Source: Cupriavidus sp. BIS7 (GTDB lineage Bacteria; Pseudomonadota; Gammaproteobacteria; Burkholderiales; Burkholderiaceae). Taken from it: DNA of 64,000 nucleotides. Position numbers and translations under genes: made by a program. Below, one piece after another: positions 17,558 to 26,305 of the stretch. The stretch covers positions 1 to 64,000 of the forward strand of contig NZ_ALOU01000075.1 in NCBI RefSeq assembly GCF_000292345.1, given 5' to 3'. Every line of letters starts with the position of its first letter. The stretch's first letter is position 1. The notes under the pieces are model-generated. The model was not told the DNA's origin, searched no databases, and was given only the letters and a program-made list of their open reading frames with translations.

Positions 17558-17592
17558 TTGGTCGTCTACTTCAACAGAGCAAAGGACAAGTC

Positions 17593-18762
17593 ATGAGTGT
17601 CACCACCGCCCCGAATGGACACAAGGCCAAGACGGGTCTCCAGCTACGGTCGCTGATCCGTGACGACGGGGAACTCGAGCTTTCGCTGGTTGACGTCGAA
17701 GTTCCTGCTCCGCAGGCCGACGAGGTCGTCGTTCGGGTCGAGGCAAGTCCCATCAATCCGTCCGACATAGCCAACATGTTCTCCGTTGCGGACATGAACA
17801 CCGCGCAGCACGCCGGGACCGCGGCGGCCCCGGTGGTGACGGCGCGGATTCCCAAGGAGCGCATGAGCGCCGTGGCGGGCCGCATCGGGCAATCGATGCC
17901 TGTCGGCAACGAGGGCGCGGGCGTCGTTGTCGAAGCTGGTTCCTCTGCCGAGGCGCAGGCGCTGCTGGGCCGCACGGTCGCGCTCCTCGGCGGAGCGATG
18001 TATTCGCAGTACCGCTGCGTCAAGGCGTCGCAATGCATGGCACTGCCGGATGGCACCACGCCAGCAGAGGGTGCAGCGTGCTTCGTCAATCCGCTGACCG
18101 CGCTCGGCATGATCGAGACAATGCGGCACGACGGCCACCGAGCGCTTGTGCACACTGCGGCGGCGTCCAATCTCGGGCAGATGCTGAACCGGATCTGCCT
18201 TGCGGATGGCATTCCGCTCGTCAATGTCGTCCGCGATGAGAAGCAGGCGTCGTTGCTCCGATCCATGGGCGCGACGCACGTCTGCAATTCCACGGCCCCG
18301 ACGTTTATCCAGGATCTCACGCAGGCACTGGCCGAAACCGGCGCGACGATCGCTTTCGACGCCGTCGGCGGGGGCCCGCTCGCCAGCCAGATCCTCGGCT
18401 GCATGGAAGCGGCGCTGACGCGCTCGATGAAGGAGTACAGCCGCTACGGATCGCCGGTCCACAAGCAGGTCTACCTCTACGGAACGCTCGACCCCAGTCC
18501 GACGATGCTCTCGCGCAACTTTGGGGTCGCGTACAGCGTTGGCGGTTGGCTGCTCACGCCGTTCCTGCAGAAGATCGGGCCGGCTCGGGAGGCGAAGCTG
18601 CGCGAGCGCATCGTCGCCGAACTCAAGACGACGTTCGCCAGCCACTACACGAAGGCGGTGTCCCTCGTCGAGGCGCTTCAGCTCGACGAGATTGCGGTCT
18701 ACGGGAAGCGGGCGACTGGCACGAAGTATCTGATCAATCCGAACAAGGGCGTTGCACGTTAG
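17593..18762 (+). CDS. MDR-superfamily (zinc-binding type) oxidoreductase
   Basis: A 389-residue medium-chain dehydrogenase/reductase, probably NADPH-dependent. An N-terminal GroES-like domain (VEVPAPQADEVVVRVEASPI) is followed by a Rossmann domain with VNPLTALGMIETMRHDGHRA and HTAAASNLGQML. The catalytic zinc ligands of alcohol dehydrogenases are not evident, placing it nearer quinone oxidoreductase/enoyl reductase-like MDRs. An insertion of about 35 residues (MFSVADMNTAQHAGTAAAPV and following) interrupts the N-domain. It follows the dioxygenase by 35 bases and probably reduces or oxidises an intermediate in the same pathway. Confidence 0.8.
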   Translation: MSVTTAPNGHKAKTGLQLRSLIRDDGELELSLVDVEVPAPQADEVVVRVEASPINPSDIANMFSVADMNTAQHAGTAAAPVVTARIPKERMSAVAGRIGQSMPVGNEGAGVVVEAGSSAEAQALLGRTVALLGGAMYSQYRCVKASQCMALPDGTTPAEGAACFVNPLTALGMIETMRHDGHRALVHTAAASNLGQMLNRICLADGIPLVNVVRDEKQASLLRSMGATHVCNSTAPTFIQDLTQALAETGATIAFDAVGGGPLASQILGCMEAALTRSMKEYSRYGSPVHKQVYLYGTLDPSPTMLSRNFGVAYSVGGWLLTPFLQKIGPAREAKLRERIVAELKTTFASHYTKAVSLVEALQLDEIAVYGKRATGTKYLINPNKGVAR

Positions 18763-18841
18763 AAGGGGCCGGTCGCTGTAGCGGCAGGCAGAGGCGATTG
18801 GGTAGCTATTCCCTGCACAACGAATTAAAGGAGGAACGGCC

Positions 18842-19129
18842 ATGGCCGCTTATGTCATTGCGAATTTCGAGGTCCTGGATGCGGCAGCCCTTGAGGGTTA
18901 TCGGCACGGAGCGCCGGCGACGATCGAGAAATACGGCGGGCGCTACCTGGTTCGCGGCGGCGCGGTCGATGTCCTCGAAGGCGAATTCGTGCCCAAGCAC
19001 ATCACCGTGCTCGAGTTTCCGAGCGTCGAGCACGCGAAGGCCTGGTACGAATCGCCTGAATACCGTGTGCTCCTCAAGCAGCGACAAGCAGCATCGCGCT
19101 GCGACGGGTTTATCGTCGCGGGCGTGTAG
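18842..19129 (+). CDS. DUF1330 family protein
   Basis: A 95-residue protein of the DUF1330 ferredoxin-like-fold family (MAAYVIANFEVLDAAALEGY; EFPSVEHAKAWYESPEYR is the diagnostic centre). Function is not established; relatives resemble small dimeric alpha/beta-barrel proteins that bind or isomerise hydrophobic or acid intermediates. A strong ribosome-binding site (AAAGGAGG) sits seven bases before the ATG. It is fourth in the plus-strand cluster, between the MDR gene and another small dimeric-barrel protein. Confidence 0.85.
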   Translation: MAAYVIANFEVLDAAALEGYRHGAPATIEKYGGRYLVRGGAVDVLEGEFVPKHITVLEFPSVEHAKAWYESPEYRVLLKQRQAASRCDGFIVAGV

Positions 19130-19232
19130 GCTCCGAGGGAGCCTCCCATGAGCCGCGACGGCGGATTGAATCGCGTGGACTTGGTACACCCCCCACTTTC
19201 TAACCTCCTAACTGTCAAACAAGGAGTCCAGG

Positions 19233-19544
19233 ATGCTTTTTCTGGTCCAACTTGAAGTGAACCTTTCTCCCGATATGCCGGACGACGTCAAGGAAAAGTT
19301 TCGGCAGGCGGAACATGCTCGTTCCTTTGAATTGAGGGCGGCAGGTAAATTGCGCCGCTCCTGGCGTCCCCTGGGCACGCCTGACTCCTGTGGCCTCTGG
19401 GAGGCGGACAGTCTTGAGGAGCTTCATGCCAACGTACGGTCTCTTCCGCTTTACCCGTATATGAAGGTGTCCGTGACTCCCCTCGTTGAACATCCCGCCA
19501 CCGCGGCATGGGAAAAGGAACACGGGCCCCTGCCTGCGCTTTGA
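19233..19544 (+). CDS. Muconolactone delta-isomerase-like protein
   Basis: A 103-residue protein related to muconolactone isomerase (CatC): MLFLVQLEVNLSPDMPDDVK matches its opening, and FELRAAGKLRRSWRPLGTPD plus GLWEADSLEELHANVRSLPL match the core. CatC isomerises muconolactone in the ortho-cleavage beta-ketoadipate branch. No catA or catB is nearby, so here it more likely isomerises an unsaturated lactone or acid in the unassigned cluster. Its length is slightly above the usual 92-96 residues. It ends just before a terminator that serves the opposite-strand gene. Confidence 0.75.
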   Translation: MLFLVQLEVNLSPDMPDDVKEKFRQAEHARSFELRAAGKLRRSWRPLGTPDSCGLWEADSLEELHANVRSLPLYPYMKVSVTPLVEHPATAAWEKEHGPLPAL

Positions 19545-19585
19545 GGCAGGCTGCTGATTTCCTGTCGGCCACCAACCAGAAAAAA

Positions 19586-19603
19586 AGCCCGCCGAAGCGG
19601 GCT
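19586..19603 (-). terminator. Rho-independent terminator after ggt
   Basis: Perfect stem AGCCCGC-CGAA-GCGGGCT with a run of A on its left side, which is a T-tract for minus-strand transcripts leaving the ggt gene 20 bases upstream. It also lies about 40 bases after the isomerase-like gene and may stop plus-strand transcripts. Confidence 0.8.
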
Positions 19604-19622
19604 TCCATTCCATCACGGACGA

Positions 19623-21359
19623 TCAATAACCGGCTGCCAGCCCGGTATTGCGACGCGGGTCGTTGGCGCCATAGAAGCGGTTGTTTCCTACAGGCTTGCC
19701 GTTGAGTGACGGCGCGCCGATGATGATCGCCGCCAGGTGATTGGCCGGCTGCGGCGGCCCGAAGTGGTGCCCCATGTCTTCAAGGATCTTTCGCGTGTCC
19801 GGCGACAGCGTGTAGTCCTCCACATTGGTCAGATCGGGCAGCCATTGCTGATGGAAGCGCGGCATGTCTACGGCTTCCTGCACGTTCATGTTGTAGTCGA
19901 TGGCGTTGATCATCGTCAGCATGACTGCCGTGATGATCCGGCTGCCTCCCGGCGTACCCACTACCATCACCGGCTTGCCGTCCTTGGTGACGATGGTCGG
20001 GCTCATCGACGAAAGCGGACGTTTGCCGGGGGCGATTGCGTTGGCCTCGCCCTGCACCAGGCCGTACAGGTTCGGCACGCCAACCTTGGCGGTGAAGTCG
20101 TCCATTTCATCGTTCAGCAGCACGCCCGTACTCGCAGCCATGACCTTGGCGCCGAACCAGTCGTTGAGCGTGTACGTGACCGACACGGCATTGCCGTACT
20201 TGTCGGCAATCGAGTAGTGAGTGGTGTTGCTGCCCTCATGAGGCTCCACACCCGGCTTGATGTCCTTCGACACACCTGCCTTCTTGGGATCTATCACGGC
20301 ACGGATCCGGGCCGCGTAGTTCTTGTCCAGCAGGCGGGCCAGCGGGTTCTTTACAAAATCGGGATCACCCAGGTAGCTATTGCGGTCGACATAGGCATGC
20401 CGCATGGCCTCGATCTGGTAATGCACGGCCTGCGCCGAGTGATAGCCGAGGTCCTTGAGCGGATAGCCCTCCAGGATGTTCAGCATCTCGCAGATGATGA
20501 CGCCACCCGAGCTGGGCGGCGGTGCCGATACCACGTGATAGCCACGGTAGTCACACTCCACCGGCGCCAGCTCACGCGTCTTGTAGGAGTCCAGGTCTTC
20601 CTGCGTGATCAGGCCCTTTCCCGCGCGGCTGGAGGCGACGATTGCCTGGCCTACCCAGCCCTGGTAGAAGCCTTCCGTACCACCGGCGCTGATCGCTTTC
20701 AGCGTCTTGGCGAGATCGCGCTGCACCAGCTTCTGGCCTACCTCGAACGGCTGCCCCTTGTTCAGGAAGATCGCGCCAGAGGCGGGGTCCTCCTGGAAGT
20801 CCTTGGTCGAGGTATGCAGCATGTCCACGTCGCCCTGGTCGAGCGTGAACCCGTTCTCGGCAAACTTGATCGCCGGTGCAATCAGGTCGGTGCGCTTCAT
20901 GGTGCCGTACTTGCGGCGTGCGTATTCCATGCCGGACACCGTGCCCGGCACACCTACCGCCAGATGCCCCTTGGTGGAAGCCCCCTTGATGACGTTGCCA
21001 TCCTTGTCCAGGTACATGTTCGCGGTGGCGCCCTTCGGTGCCACCTCCCGGAAGTCAAGGAACGTCTTGCGGCCATCGGCAAGCTGGATGGTCATGAACC
21101 CGCCGCCGCCCAGGTTGCCGGCAGCCGGGTACACCACGGCCAGCGCGTAGCCCACGGCAACCGCGGCGTCAACCGCGTTGCCACCGCGCTTGAGCACATC
21201 CACGCCAACCCTGGTAGCCAGATGCTGGGCCGTGACCACCATGCCATTCTCGGCGGCGACGGGGGCAACGGACGCGGCGTATGTCGACGGCGCGAAACTC
21301 GTGGTCAGACAAACTGCCGCAATGGCGGTGTACCACCGCAGGCCTGATTTCGATTTCAT
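19623..21359 (-). CDS. ggt: Gamma-glutamyltransferase precursor
   Basis: A 578-residue gamma-glutamyltranspeptidase, which hydrolyses glutathione and gamma-glutamyl compounds in the periplasm. It starts at 21359 (MKSKSGLRWYTAIAAV) with GGGAGAG upstream, giving a signal peptide cut near TYAAS. The autoprocessing site precedes the catalytic Thr at about residue 379 in GSNTTHYSIADKYG. The conserved PLSSMSPTIV and GTPGGSRIITAV of the small subunit are present, and AGNLGGGGFM is in the large subunit. It is a single-gene unit with its own terminator and divergent upstream DNA. Confidence 0.93.
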   Translation of the reverse strand: MKSKSGLRWYTAIAAVCLTTSFAPSTYAASVAPVAAENGMVVTAQHLATRVGVDVLKRGGNAVDAAVAVGYALAVVYPAAGNLGGGGFMTIQLADGRKTFLDFREVAPKGATANMYLDKDGNVIKGASTKGHLAVGVPGTVSGMEYARRKYGTMKRTDLIAPAIKFAENGFTLDQGDVDMLHTSTKDFQEDPASGAIFLNKGQPFEVGQKLVQRDLAKTLKAISAGGTEGFYQGWVGQAIVASSRAGKGLITQEDLDSYKTRELAPVECDYRGYHVVSAPPPSSGGVIICEMLNILEGYPLKDLGYHSAQAVHYQIEAMRHAYVDRNSYLGDPDFVKNPLARLLDKNYAARIRAVIDPKKAGVSKDIKPGVEPHEGSNTTHYSIADKYGNAVSVTYTLNDWFGAKVMAASTGVLLNDEMDDFTAKVGVPNLYGLVQGEANAIAPGKRPLSSMSPTIVTKDGKPVMVVGTPGGSRIITAVMLTMINAIDYNMNVQEAVDMPRFHQQWLPDLTNVEDYTLSPDTRKILEDMGHHFGPPQPANHLAAIIIGAPSLNGKPVGNNRFYGANDPRRNTGLAAGY

Positions 21360-21652
21360 AGACTCTCCCGGGTGAATGCGGTCCATTCAGAAGAACTCGT
21401 ATATGCGAAGTCGTGCGCCGGCGCCCTGCCCTTGCTGGCTCTGGCCATGGTCTGATAAAGACCAGGCGCGGCACACCGGCATTCAGCGAATGCCAGGGCG
21501 CACAATCTTCTCACAAGAGCTTTCCCGCTTCAGCGACAGGCTGTGCGGGTTCGGGAAAACCATGATCTCGCCGGAGGGAAAGCTACGAAACCGGACAATG
21601 GTGCAAATGTTGCCGCGTAGGACGATTAGTGGATCGACGGAGCTAGCGCCCG

Positions 21653-23047
21653 TCAGCCATGCCGCTGGCGGGCGCTACCCCAATCGCCACGCGCGATCGA
21701 CCACAACACGCAGCTTCCATAGCAGAACATGGCGAGTGCGCCGAGTGCGAAGTACTGCGCCAGTGACGCACCAGCGGCCATCGCCACTGCCCCGCCGCCC
21801 GCGAACAACGCGAGACGCAGCGCCCCTGCCAGTAGCGGCCACTTGAGCCGCCCGGCACCTTGGCAAGCGAAATACAGCGAAAAACCCAGCGCAAAGAAGC
21901 CATACAGCGGGCCGACAATTCGCAGGTAGAGCGCCCCTGTCTCAAGCAATTGAACATCGGCACCGAACAGGCGCAGCCACGCTTCGGGCCAGAGTGCGGC
22001 GGCAAGTCCAACGATTTCCGCCATCGCAAACGCCATGCACCCGCCAGTTATGGCGATGCGCCTGGCACGTTCGGCCTGACCGGCGCCGATATTGGCGCCC
22101 ACCAGCGCCACCATTGGCGCGCCAAGGCCGAAAGCAATCGGAATCAACAGGTATTCGAGCCGGGCGGCCGTGGCGTAGCCTGCCAGCGCCGCGGTGCCGC
22201 CATGGTTGCCGACTTGCGCTGTCGTCAGTGCAATCAGCGCATTCGTCAGCACTGGATTCAGGCACGCGAGCCCACCCACCACAAGGATGCTGCGCATAGG
22301 CGCCCAGTGGAGCGGGCCGGCCGAAAGCCGCGCCGCGCAACGGCCGGACAGGCAATACCAGCCCAGCACCACGGTGCCCGCTGCGTAGTACAGCACCAAA
22401 GCCCACGCGCCGCCGGCCACCCCAAGCTTCGGCAACGGTCCCAGGCCGAAGATCAGGCAAGGCGACAACGGAATCATCAGCAGCGCGCCCACGCAGATCA
22501 CTATTCCGGGCATCGCCATATTGCCGGTACCGCGAATCACGCTCGCCATCGCGTTCATCGCCCACATCAGCGGCAGTGCGGCAAATATCACGCGGCCATA
22601 GGTCGTGGCCGCATCGAGTGCCGCCCCGTGCGCGCCGAGCAGGGAGAATAGCGGCCGCGCCCCCACGCATAGCAGCAACGAGAACAGCGCACCGATCATC
22701 ACGTTGATCGCCAGGGCGTGACGGGCCAGTTGCCCAACCAGGACCGAGTTACCCGCGCCAAGCGCACGGGCCACGGCGGACGATATGCCACCACCCATCG
22801 CGCCCTGCGACATGTTCTGCGTCAGCATCAGCACCGGAATCACCACCGCCACGCCCGCCAGAACGTCTGTCCCGAGCTTCGCGAGGAACCACGTCTCGAT
22901 CAGTCCGGTGGACGATTGCGCCAGCATCATCAGCATGTTCGACCAACTCATGCGGGCAAGCGTCGGTGCGATCGGCGCCTCCAGCATTGAGCGCAGGCGA
23001 GGATTGGCTGCCGGCAGTGCTGCCGCATTGGCTGGATTCATGGTCAT
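21653..23047 (-). CDS. MATE-family efflux transporter
   Basis: A 464-residue multidrug and toxin extrusion transporter with about twelve hydrophobic helices. The first half has WSNMLMMLAQSSTGLIETWF and LAGVAVVIPVLMLTQNMSQG, typical of MATE helices 1-2; the second half repeats the pattern (GGLACLNPVLTNALIALTTA). It would export cationic or planar compounds with Na+ or H+ coupling. The start at 23047 (MTMNPANAAALP) is chosen from its GGGGAGCAG ribosome site; the open frame extends 19 codons further into the operator. It is divergent from a MarR regulator that most likely represses it. Confidence 0.9.
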   Translation of the reverse strand: MTMNPANAAALPAANPRLRSMLEAPIAPTLARMSWSNMLMMLAQSSTGLIETWFLAKLGTDVLAGVAVVIPVLMLTQNMSQGAMGGGISSAVARALGAGNSVLVGQLARHALAINVMIGALFSLLLCVGARPLFSLLGAHGAALDAATTYGRVIFAALPLMWAMNAMASVIRGTGNMAMPGIVICVGALLMIPLSPCLIFGLGPLPKLGVAGGAWALVLYYAAGTVVLGWYCLSGRCAARLSAGPLHWAPMRSILVVGGLACLNPVLTNALIALTTAQVGNHGGTAALAGYATAARLEYLLIPIAFGLGAPMVALVGANIGAGQAERARRIAITGGCMAFAMAEIVGLAAALWPEAWLRLFGADVQLLETGALYLRIVGPLYGFFALGFSLYFACQGAGRLKWPLLAGALRLALFAGGGAVAMAAGASLAQYFALGALAMFCYGSCVLWSIARGDWGSARQRHG

Positions 23048-23084
23048 ACCCTGCTCCCCGGCGGTATCGCGCCGTACCGTCAAT

Positions 23085-23124
23085 ATACTTGCATATGCAC
23101 GCATCTAAATTTACTTGCATATAC
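23085..23124. promoter_or_regulatory. Candidate MarR operator (two repeats)
   Basis: Two copies of ACTTGCATAT at 23087-23096 and 23113-23122, 26 bases apart, in an AT-rich segment between the divergent MATE and marR-like genes. The first extends to a TGCATATGCA palindrome. The position suits repression of both promoters. Confidence 0.6.
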
Positions 23125-23230
23125 CCGTATTCGTCAAGGCGGCGTATACTTTTGACGGGAGCCTTTGCGGGAAGCGCCGGATGCGCAACGCAGGGCTCAG
23201 GCGCGACACGAAACAGGAACGCACCCGGCA

Positions 23231-23704
23231 ATGTCATCATCGATCATCAAGGATCCCCTGGTCTGCAACGGCGCCGCGCTCCGCAAGGCAACGCGGCGCA
23301 TCTCCCAGCTTTATGACGCCGTACTGGCGCCATGTGGATTGAGCGTTTCGCAGCGGTCCGTGCTGCTGCACGTCTCGCGTGGGGATCGTCCAACGATGAC
23401 CGAGCTTGCGCACGCCATGGTGCTGGACCGCTCCGCCCTGGCGCGCAATATTCAGCCGCTTGAACGCGACGGCTACCTGATCCAGACGCGTGACGAGGCC
23501 GACGGCCGCAGCCGTCGCGTGGAATTGACTGCGACAGGACGGGCCAAGCTGACAGAATCGAATCGATTGTGGCGACGTGCCCAGGAGCGCTTTGAAGCGG
23601 TCTATGGCGCGGAGCGGGCCGCGGCATTGCGTACCGCATTGGCCGAGATCTATTCCGACGAGTTTGCCGAGGCTTTCAATTCGACAACGCCGCAGCATCC
23701 TTGA
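23231..23704 (+). CDS. MarR-family transcriptional regulator
   Basis: A 157-residue winged-helix regulator. The ATG at 23231 (MSSSIIKDPL) is chosen over an upstream frame. MarR features are present: LSVSQRSVLLHVSRGDRPTM, recognition helix LDRSALARNIQPLERDGYLI, and the wing DEADGRSRRVELTATGR. The N-terminus carries a single Cys (VCNGAALRKA) of the kind that senses oxidants in HypR/OhrR-like members, but this is only suggestive. It is divergent from the MATE exporter, with paired repeats between, and is the probable ligand-responsive repressor of that pump. Confidence 0.9.
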   Translation: MSSSIIKDPLVCNGAALRKATRRISQLYDAVLAPCGLSVSQRSVLLHVSRGDRPTMTELAHAMVLDRSALARNIQPLERDGYLIQTRDEADGRSRRVELTATGRAKLTESNRLWRRAQERFEAVYGAERAAALRTALAEIYSDEFAEAFNSTTPQHP

Positions 23705-23774
23705 TCACCGAAACGCATGCCGCGGACAGGCCACGGCCGATGCGCAGCCCAGCCCCAGCGCCAGCCAGGCACAG

Positions 23775-25154
23775 CTAGTCCGGTTCCCGCAAATCCTGCA
23801 GCAGCGTCGGCACCAGCTCCGACACCGTGGGATGGATATGCATCGCGCGGCTGATCGTCGTATAGGGGGCCTTGGCATACATGATGTCCAGCAGCGAGTG
23901 AATCACCTCGTCGCCAGTCAGGCCAAGGATCGCGGCACCAAGGATCAGCCGGGTCTCAGCGTCAACTACCACCTTCATGAAGCCCAGGCTCTCGCCCCGC
24001 TCCACGGCCCGCCCGACACGACTCATCGGGCGAGTGCCGACCAGCACCTTGCGTCCGGATTGCCGCGCTTCCCGCTCCGTCATGCCAGCGCGGCCAAGTG
24101 GAGGATCGATGAACAAGGCATAGGCCGGGATACGGTCCGCCACCATGCGCGGATCGTTGTCGAGCAGGTTGGCCGCGACGATCTCATAGTCGTTGTAGGA
24201 CGTATGCGTGAAGGCGCCGCGGCCGTTGCAATCGCCAAGCGCCCAGATGCCCGGAACGTTGGTGCGCAACTGTTCATCCACCTTGATATAGCCATGCGCG
24301 TCGGTCTCCACGCCCGCTTTATCGAGCCCCAGATCATCGGTGTTGGGCACGCGCCCAACTGCCAGCAGCAGGTGCGAGCCGTGGACTTCGGGCGCGCCGC
24401 TCGCGCAATCCAGCCCGACGGCAATATGATCGCCATCCCTGCGCGCGGTCATGCAGTTGGCATTGAGCCTGATATCGACGCCCTCGCCTTCCAGAATCTC
24501 CCGCACGGCCTGTGACACGTCCTCGTCTTCGCGCTGGATCAGGCGCGGGCTTTTTTCGACGACGGTCACCCTGGCCCCAAAACGCCGGTACATCTGGGCG
24601 AACTCGAGGCCAATGTAGCTGCCGCCGATGATGATCAGGTGCTCCGGCAGGAAATCCACGTCCATCATTCCCGAGTTGGTGAGGTACGGCACCTGATCGA
24701 GCCCTGGCATGGGCGGAACCAGCGCCCGGCCGCCCACGTTCACGTATATCCGGTCGGCTTCCAGCAATTCGCCATTGACCTGCACACCGTGCGCACTCTC
24801 GAAACGCGCGTGGCCTTGATAGACCGTGACGTTCTCCAGTCCTCGCATCCACTGCTCCACGCCGTTGCCGGAGCGTCCCGAGATCTTGTCCTTGCGTGCC
24901 TTCACCTGCTTCATGTCGACGGCGACCGGCCCGCCGATCGTCACGCCGTACTCGGCAGCCCGCCGCGCCAGTTGGGCTGCGTACGCGCTTGCGATCAGGG
25001 TCTTGGTGGGAATGCAGCCGGTGTTCACGCAGGTGCCGCCAAAACGCCCGCGCTCGATGACCGCCAGTTTCATGCCCGACCCGGCCAGCCGCGCGGCAAG
25101 CGCCGGGCCCGCTTGTCCGGTGCCGATGATGATCGCGTCGAATCGTTGAGCCAT
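23775..25154 (-). CDS. FAD-dependent pyridine nucleotide-disulfide oxidoreductase (MerA/Lpd-like)
   Basis: A 459-residue flavin disulfide reductase. FAD motif IIGTGQAGPALAARLA opens the protein, the redox-active pair is CVNTGC in GGTCVNTGCIPTK, the NAD(P) motif is IIGGSYIGLEFAQMYRR, and the C-terminal active-site His-Glu is in HPTVSELVPTL. It lacks the N-terminal metal-binding domain and C-terminal Cys pair of true mercuric reductase, and no mer genes are nearby. It is thus best called a mercuric-reductase-like oxidoreductase of unknown substrate. The ATG at 25154 has AAGGAGG six bases upstream. It is monocistronic. Confidence 0.85.
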   Translation of the reverse strand: MAQRFDAIIIGTGQAGPALAARLAGSGMKLAVIERGRFGGTCVNTGCIPTKTLIASAYAAQLARRAAEYGVTIGGPVAVDMKQVKARKDKISGRSGNGVEQWMRGLENVTVYQGHARFESAHGVQVNGELLEADRIYVNVGGRALVPPMPGLDQVPYLTNSGMMDVDFLPEHLIIIGGSYIGLEFAQMYRRFGARVTVVEKSPRLIQREDEDVSQAVREILEGEGVDIRLNANCMTARRDGDHIAVGLDCASGAPEVHGSHLLLAVGRVPNTDDLGLDKAGVETDAHGYIKVDEQLRTNVPGIWALGDCNGRGAFTHTSYNDYEIVAANLLDNDPRMVADRIPAYALFIDPPLGRAGMTEREARQSGRKVLVGTRPMSRVGRAVERGESLGFMKVVVDAETRLILGAAILGLTGDEVIHSLLDIMYAKAPYTTISRAMHIHPTVSELVPTLLQDLREPD

Positions 25155-25273
25155 CACGAGCCTCCTTTTGCAGAGCCAGCAACAACTTTAGGCGAAACAG
25201 GCGAGCACGTCGAAGTGGCGGAAAACCGGGCCAGGCACGGCGTCCGGGCCGTCGTCAGCATGCACGGACGCTG

Positions 25274-26221
25274 TCAGTGCTTGTCACCTGCCGCGCGGCT
25301 CTTCACATGATCAATGAACGCGCGCAACTTCGGCATGATCTGCCGGCGGCCCGGATAGCAGAGAAACACCCCCGGCCTCACCGGCGCGTACGCCTCCAGT
25401 ACGTGTATCAACTTTCCCGAACTCAACGCACCAGTTGCCAGCGGCTCAGGTATCTGGGCAAGACCCAGGCCTTCCATTGCCGCGCCAAGCATGCTGGAGT
25501 AGTCATTGGCGATAAGCGGGCCGGATACGGCAATCTCGATCGTCTGGTCGCTGTCGCTGTCGCTGTCGCTGTCGCTATCGTTGAATGACCATAGCGCGAT
25601 CGCGCCGTTGGTTCGCCGCCATCGCAGGCATGCATGCTGGCGCAGGTCGTTCGGATGCGTGGGCCGGCTGCGCTCCGCGAAGTAGTCAGGACTGCCGACC
25701 ACGATGAGACGAAATGGTGGCGTCATTGGCACCGCCACCATATCTGGAGCAACGAGATGCCCCAGCCGGACGGCGGCGTCGAATCCTTCGGCCGCAAGAT
25801 CGATCACCTCCTTGCTCGCGGCAAGCTCCACCTCTACCTCGGGGTAAGCCCTGCAGAACGAGACGATCAGCGGCTCCAGCAGAATCGGGATTACCGCGCG
25901 CGGCACTGAGAGACGCAGCAATCCGGCCGGCCGCTGGCCGAGTCCACGCGCTACCTCGCTGGCGGCAACCAACTCCTCGAAGGCAGGCTTTGCGCGCGCA
26001 AGAAACTGTTCACCGGCTTCAGTCAACCCAACACTGCGCGTGGTCCGTATGAACAGCGCTGCACCGATACGCGCTTCGAGTACACGCACCGTCTGGCTGA
26101 TAGCCGACGGCGTCACGCCAAGCTCCGCGGCTGCCTTGCGAAAACTGCGATGCTGGGCAACGCTCAGGAACACCTCGACACCGTCCAGCGCGCCCTGCCT
26201 GACTGTGAAGTTCTGCTTCAT
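25274..26221 (-). CDS. LysR-family regulator with an (SD)5 repeat
   Basis: A 315-residue LysR regulator; the helix-turn-helix is RSFRKAAAELGVTPSAISQT (residues about 20-40), followed by a substrate-binding domain of the CrgA/DsdC-like class. An acidic run ND-(SD)5 occurs at about residues 214-225 between two strands of the ligand-binding domain, encoded by five perfect hexanucleotide copies at 25547-25576; such a run is unusual for the family. It is divergent from the methyltransferase gene at 26306, with an 84-base gap, and probably regulates it. Confidence 0.85.
   Translation of the reverse strand: MKQNFTVRQGALDGVEVFLSVAQHRSFRKAAAELGVTPSAISQTVRVLEARIGAALFIRTTRSVGLTEAGEQFLARAKPAFEELVAASEVARGLGQRPAGLLRLSVPRAVIPILLEPLIVSFCRAYPEVEVELAASKEVIDLAAEGFDAAVRLGHLVAPDMVAVPMTPPFRLIVVGSPDYFAERSRPTHPNDLRQHACLRWRRTNGAIALWSFNDSDSDSDSDSDQTIEIAVSGPLIANDYSSMLGAAMEGLGLAQIPEPLATGALSSGKLIHVLEAYAPVRPGVFLCYPGRRQIMPKLRAFIDHVKSRAAGDKH
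25547..25576. repeat. Hexanucleotide repeat (GTCGCT)5
   Basis: Five perfect tandem copies of GTCGCT, followed by the variant ATCGTT. Read on the minus strand they encode Ser-Asp five times inside the LysR ligand-binding domain. Copy-number change by slipped pairing would keep the reading frame and only alter repeat length. Confidence 0.9.
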
Positions 26222-26305
26222 GGCCCGTCAACATTGTGATGAATAGTCGCCCTCAAAAATGGATGGTATACCTGACGCCAGCAGTTCACGAATGGAGACT
26301 TTGCA

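Noticed and set aside
19737..21347. 536-residue plus-strand open frame opposite ggt
   Set aside because: Entirely antisense to a well-supported gamma-glutamyltransferase; composition is that of a mirror frame.
23775..25154. Mercuric reductase (merA)
   Set aside because: No heavy-metal domain, no C-terminal Cys pair and no mer operon; only the disulfide-reductase fold is shared.
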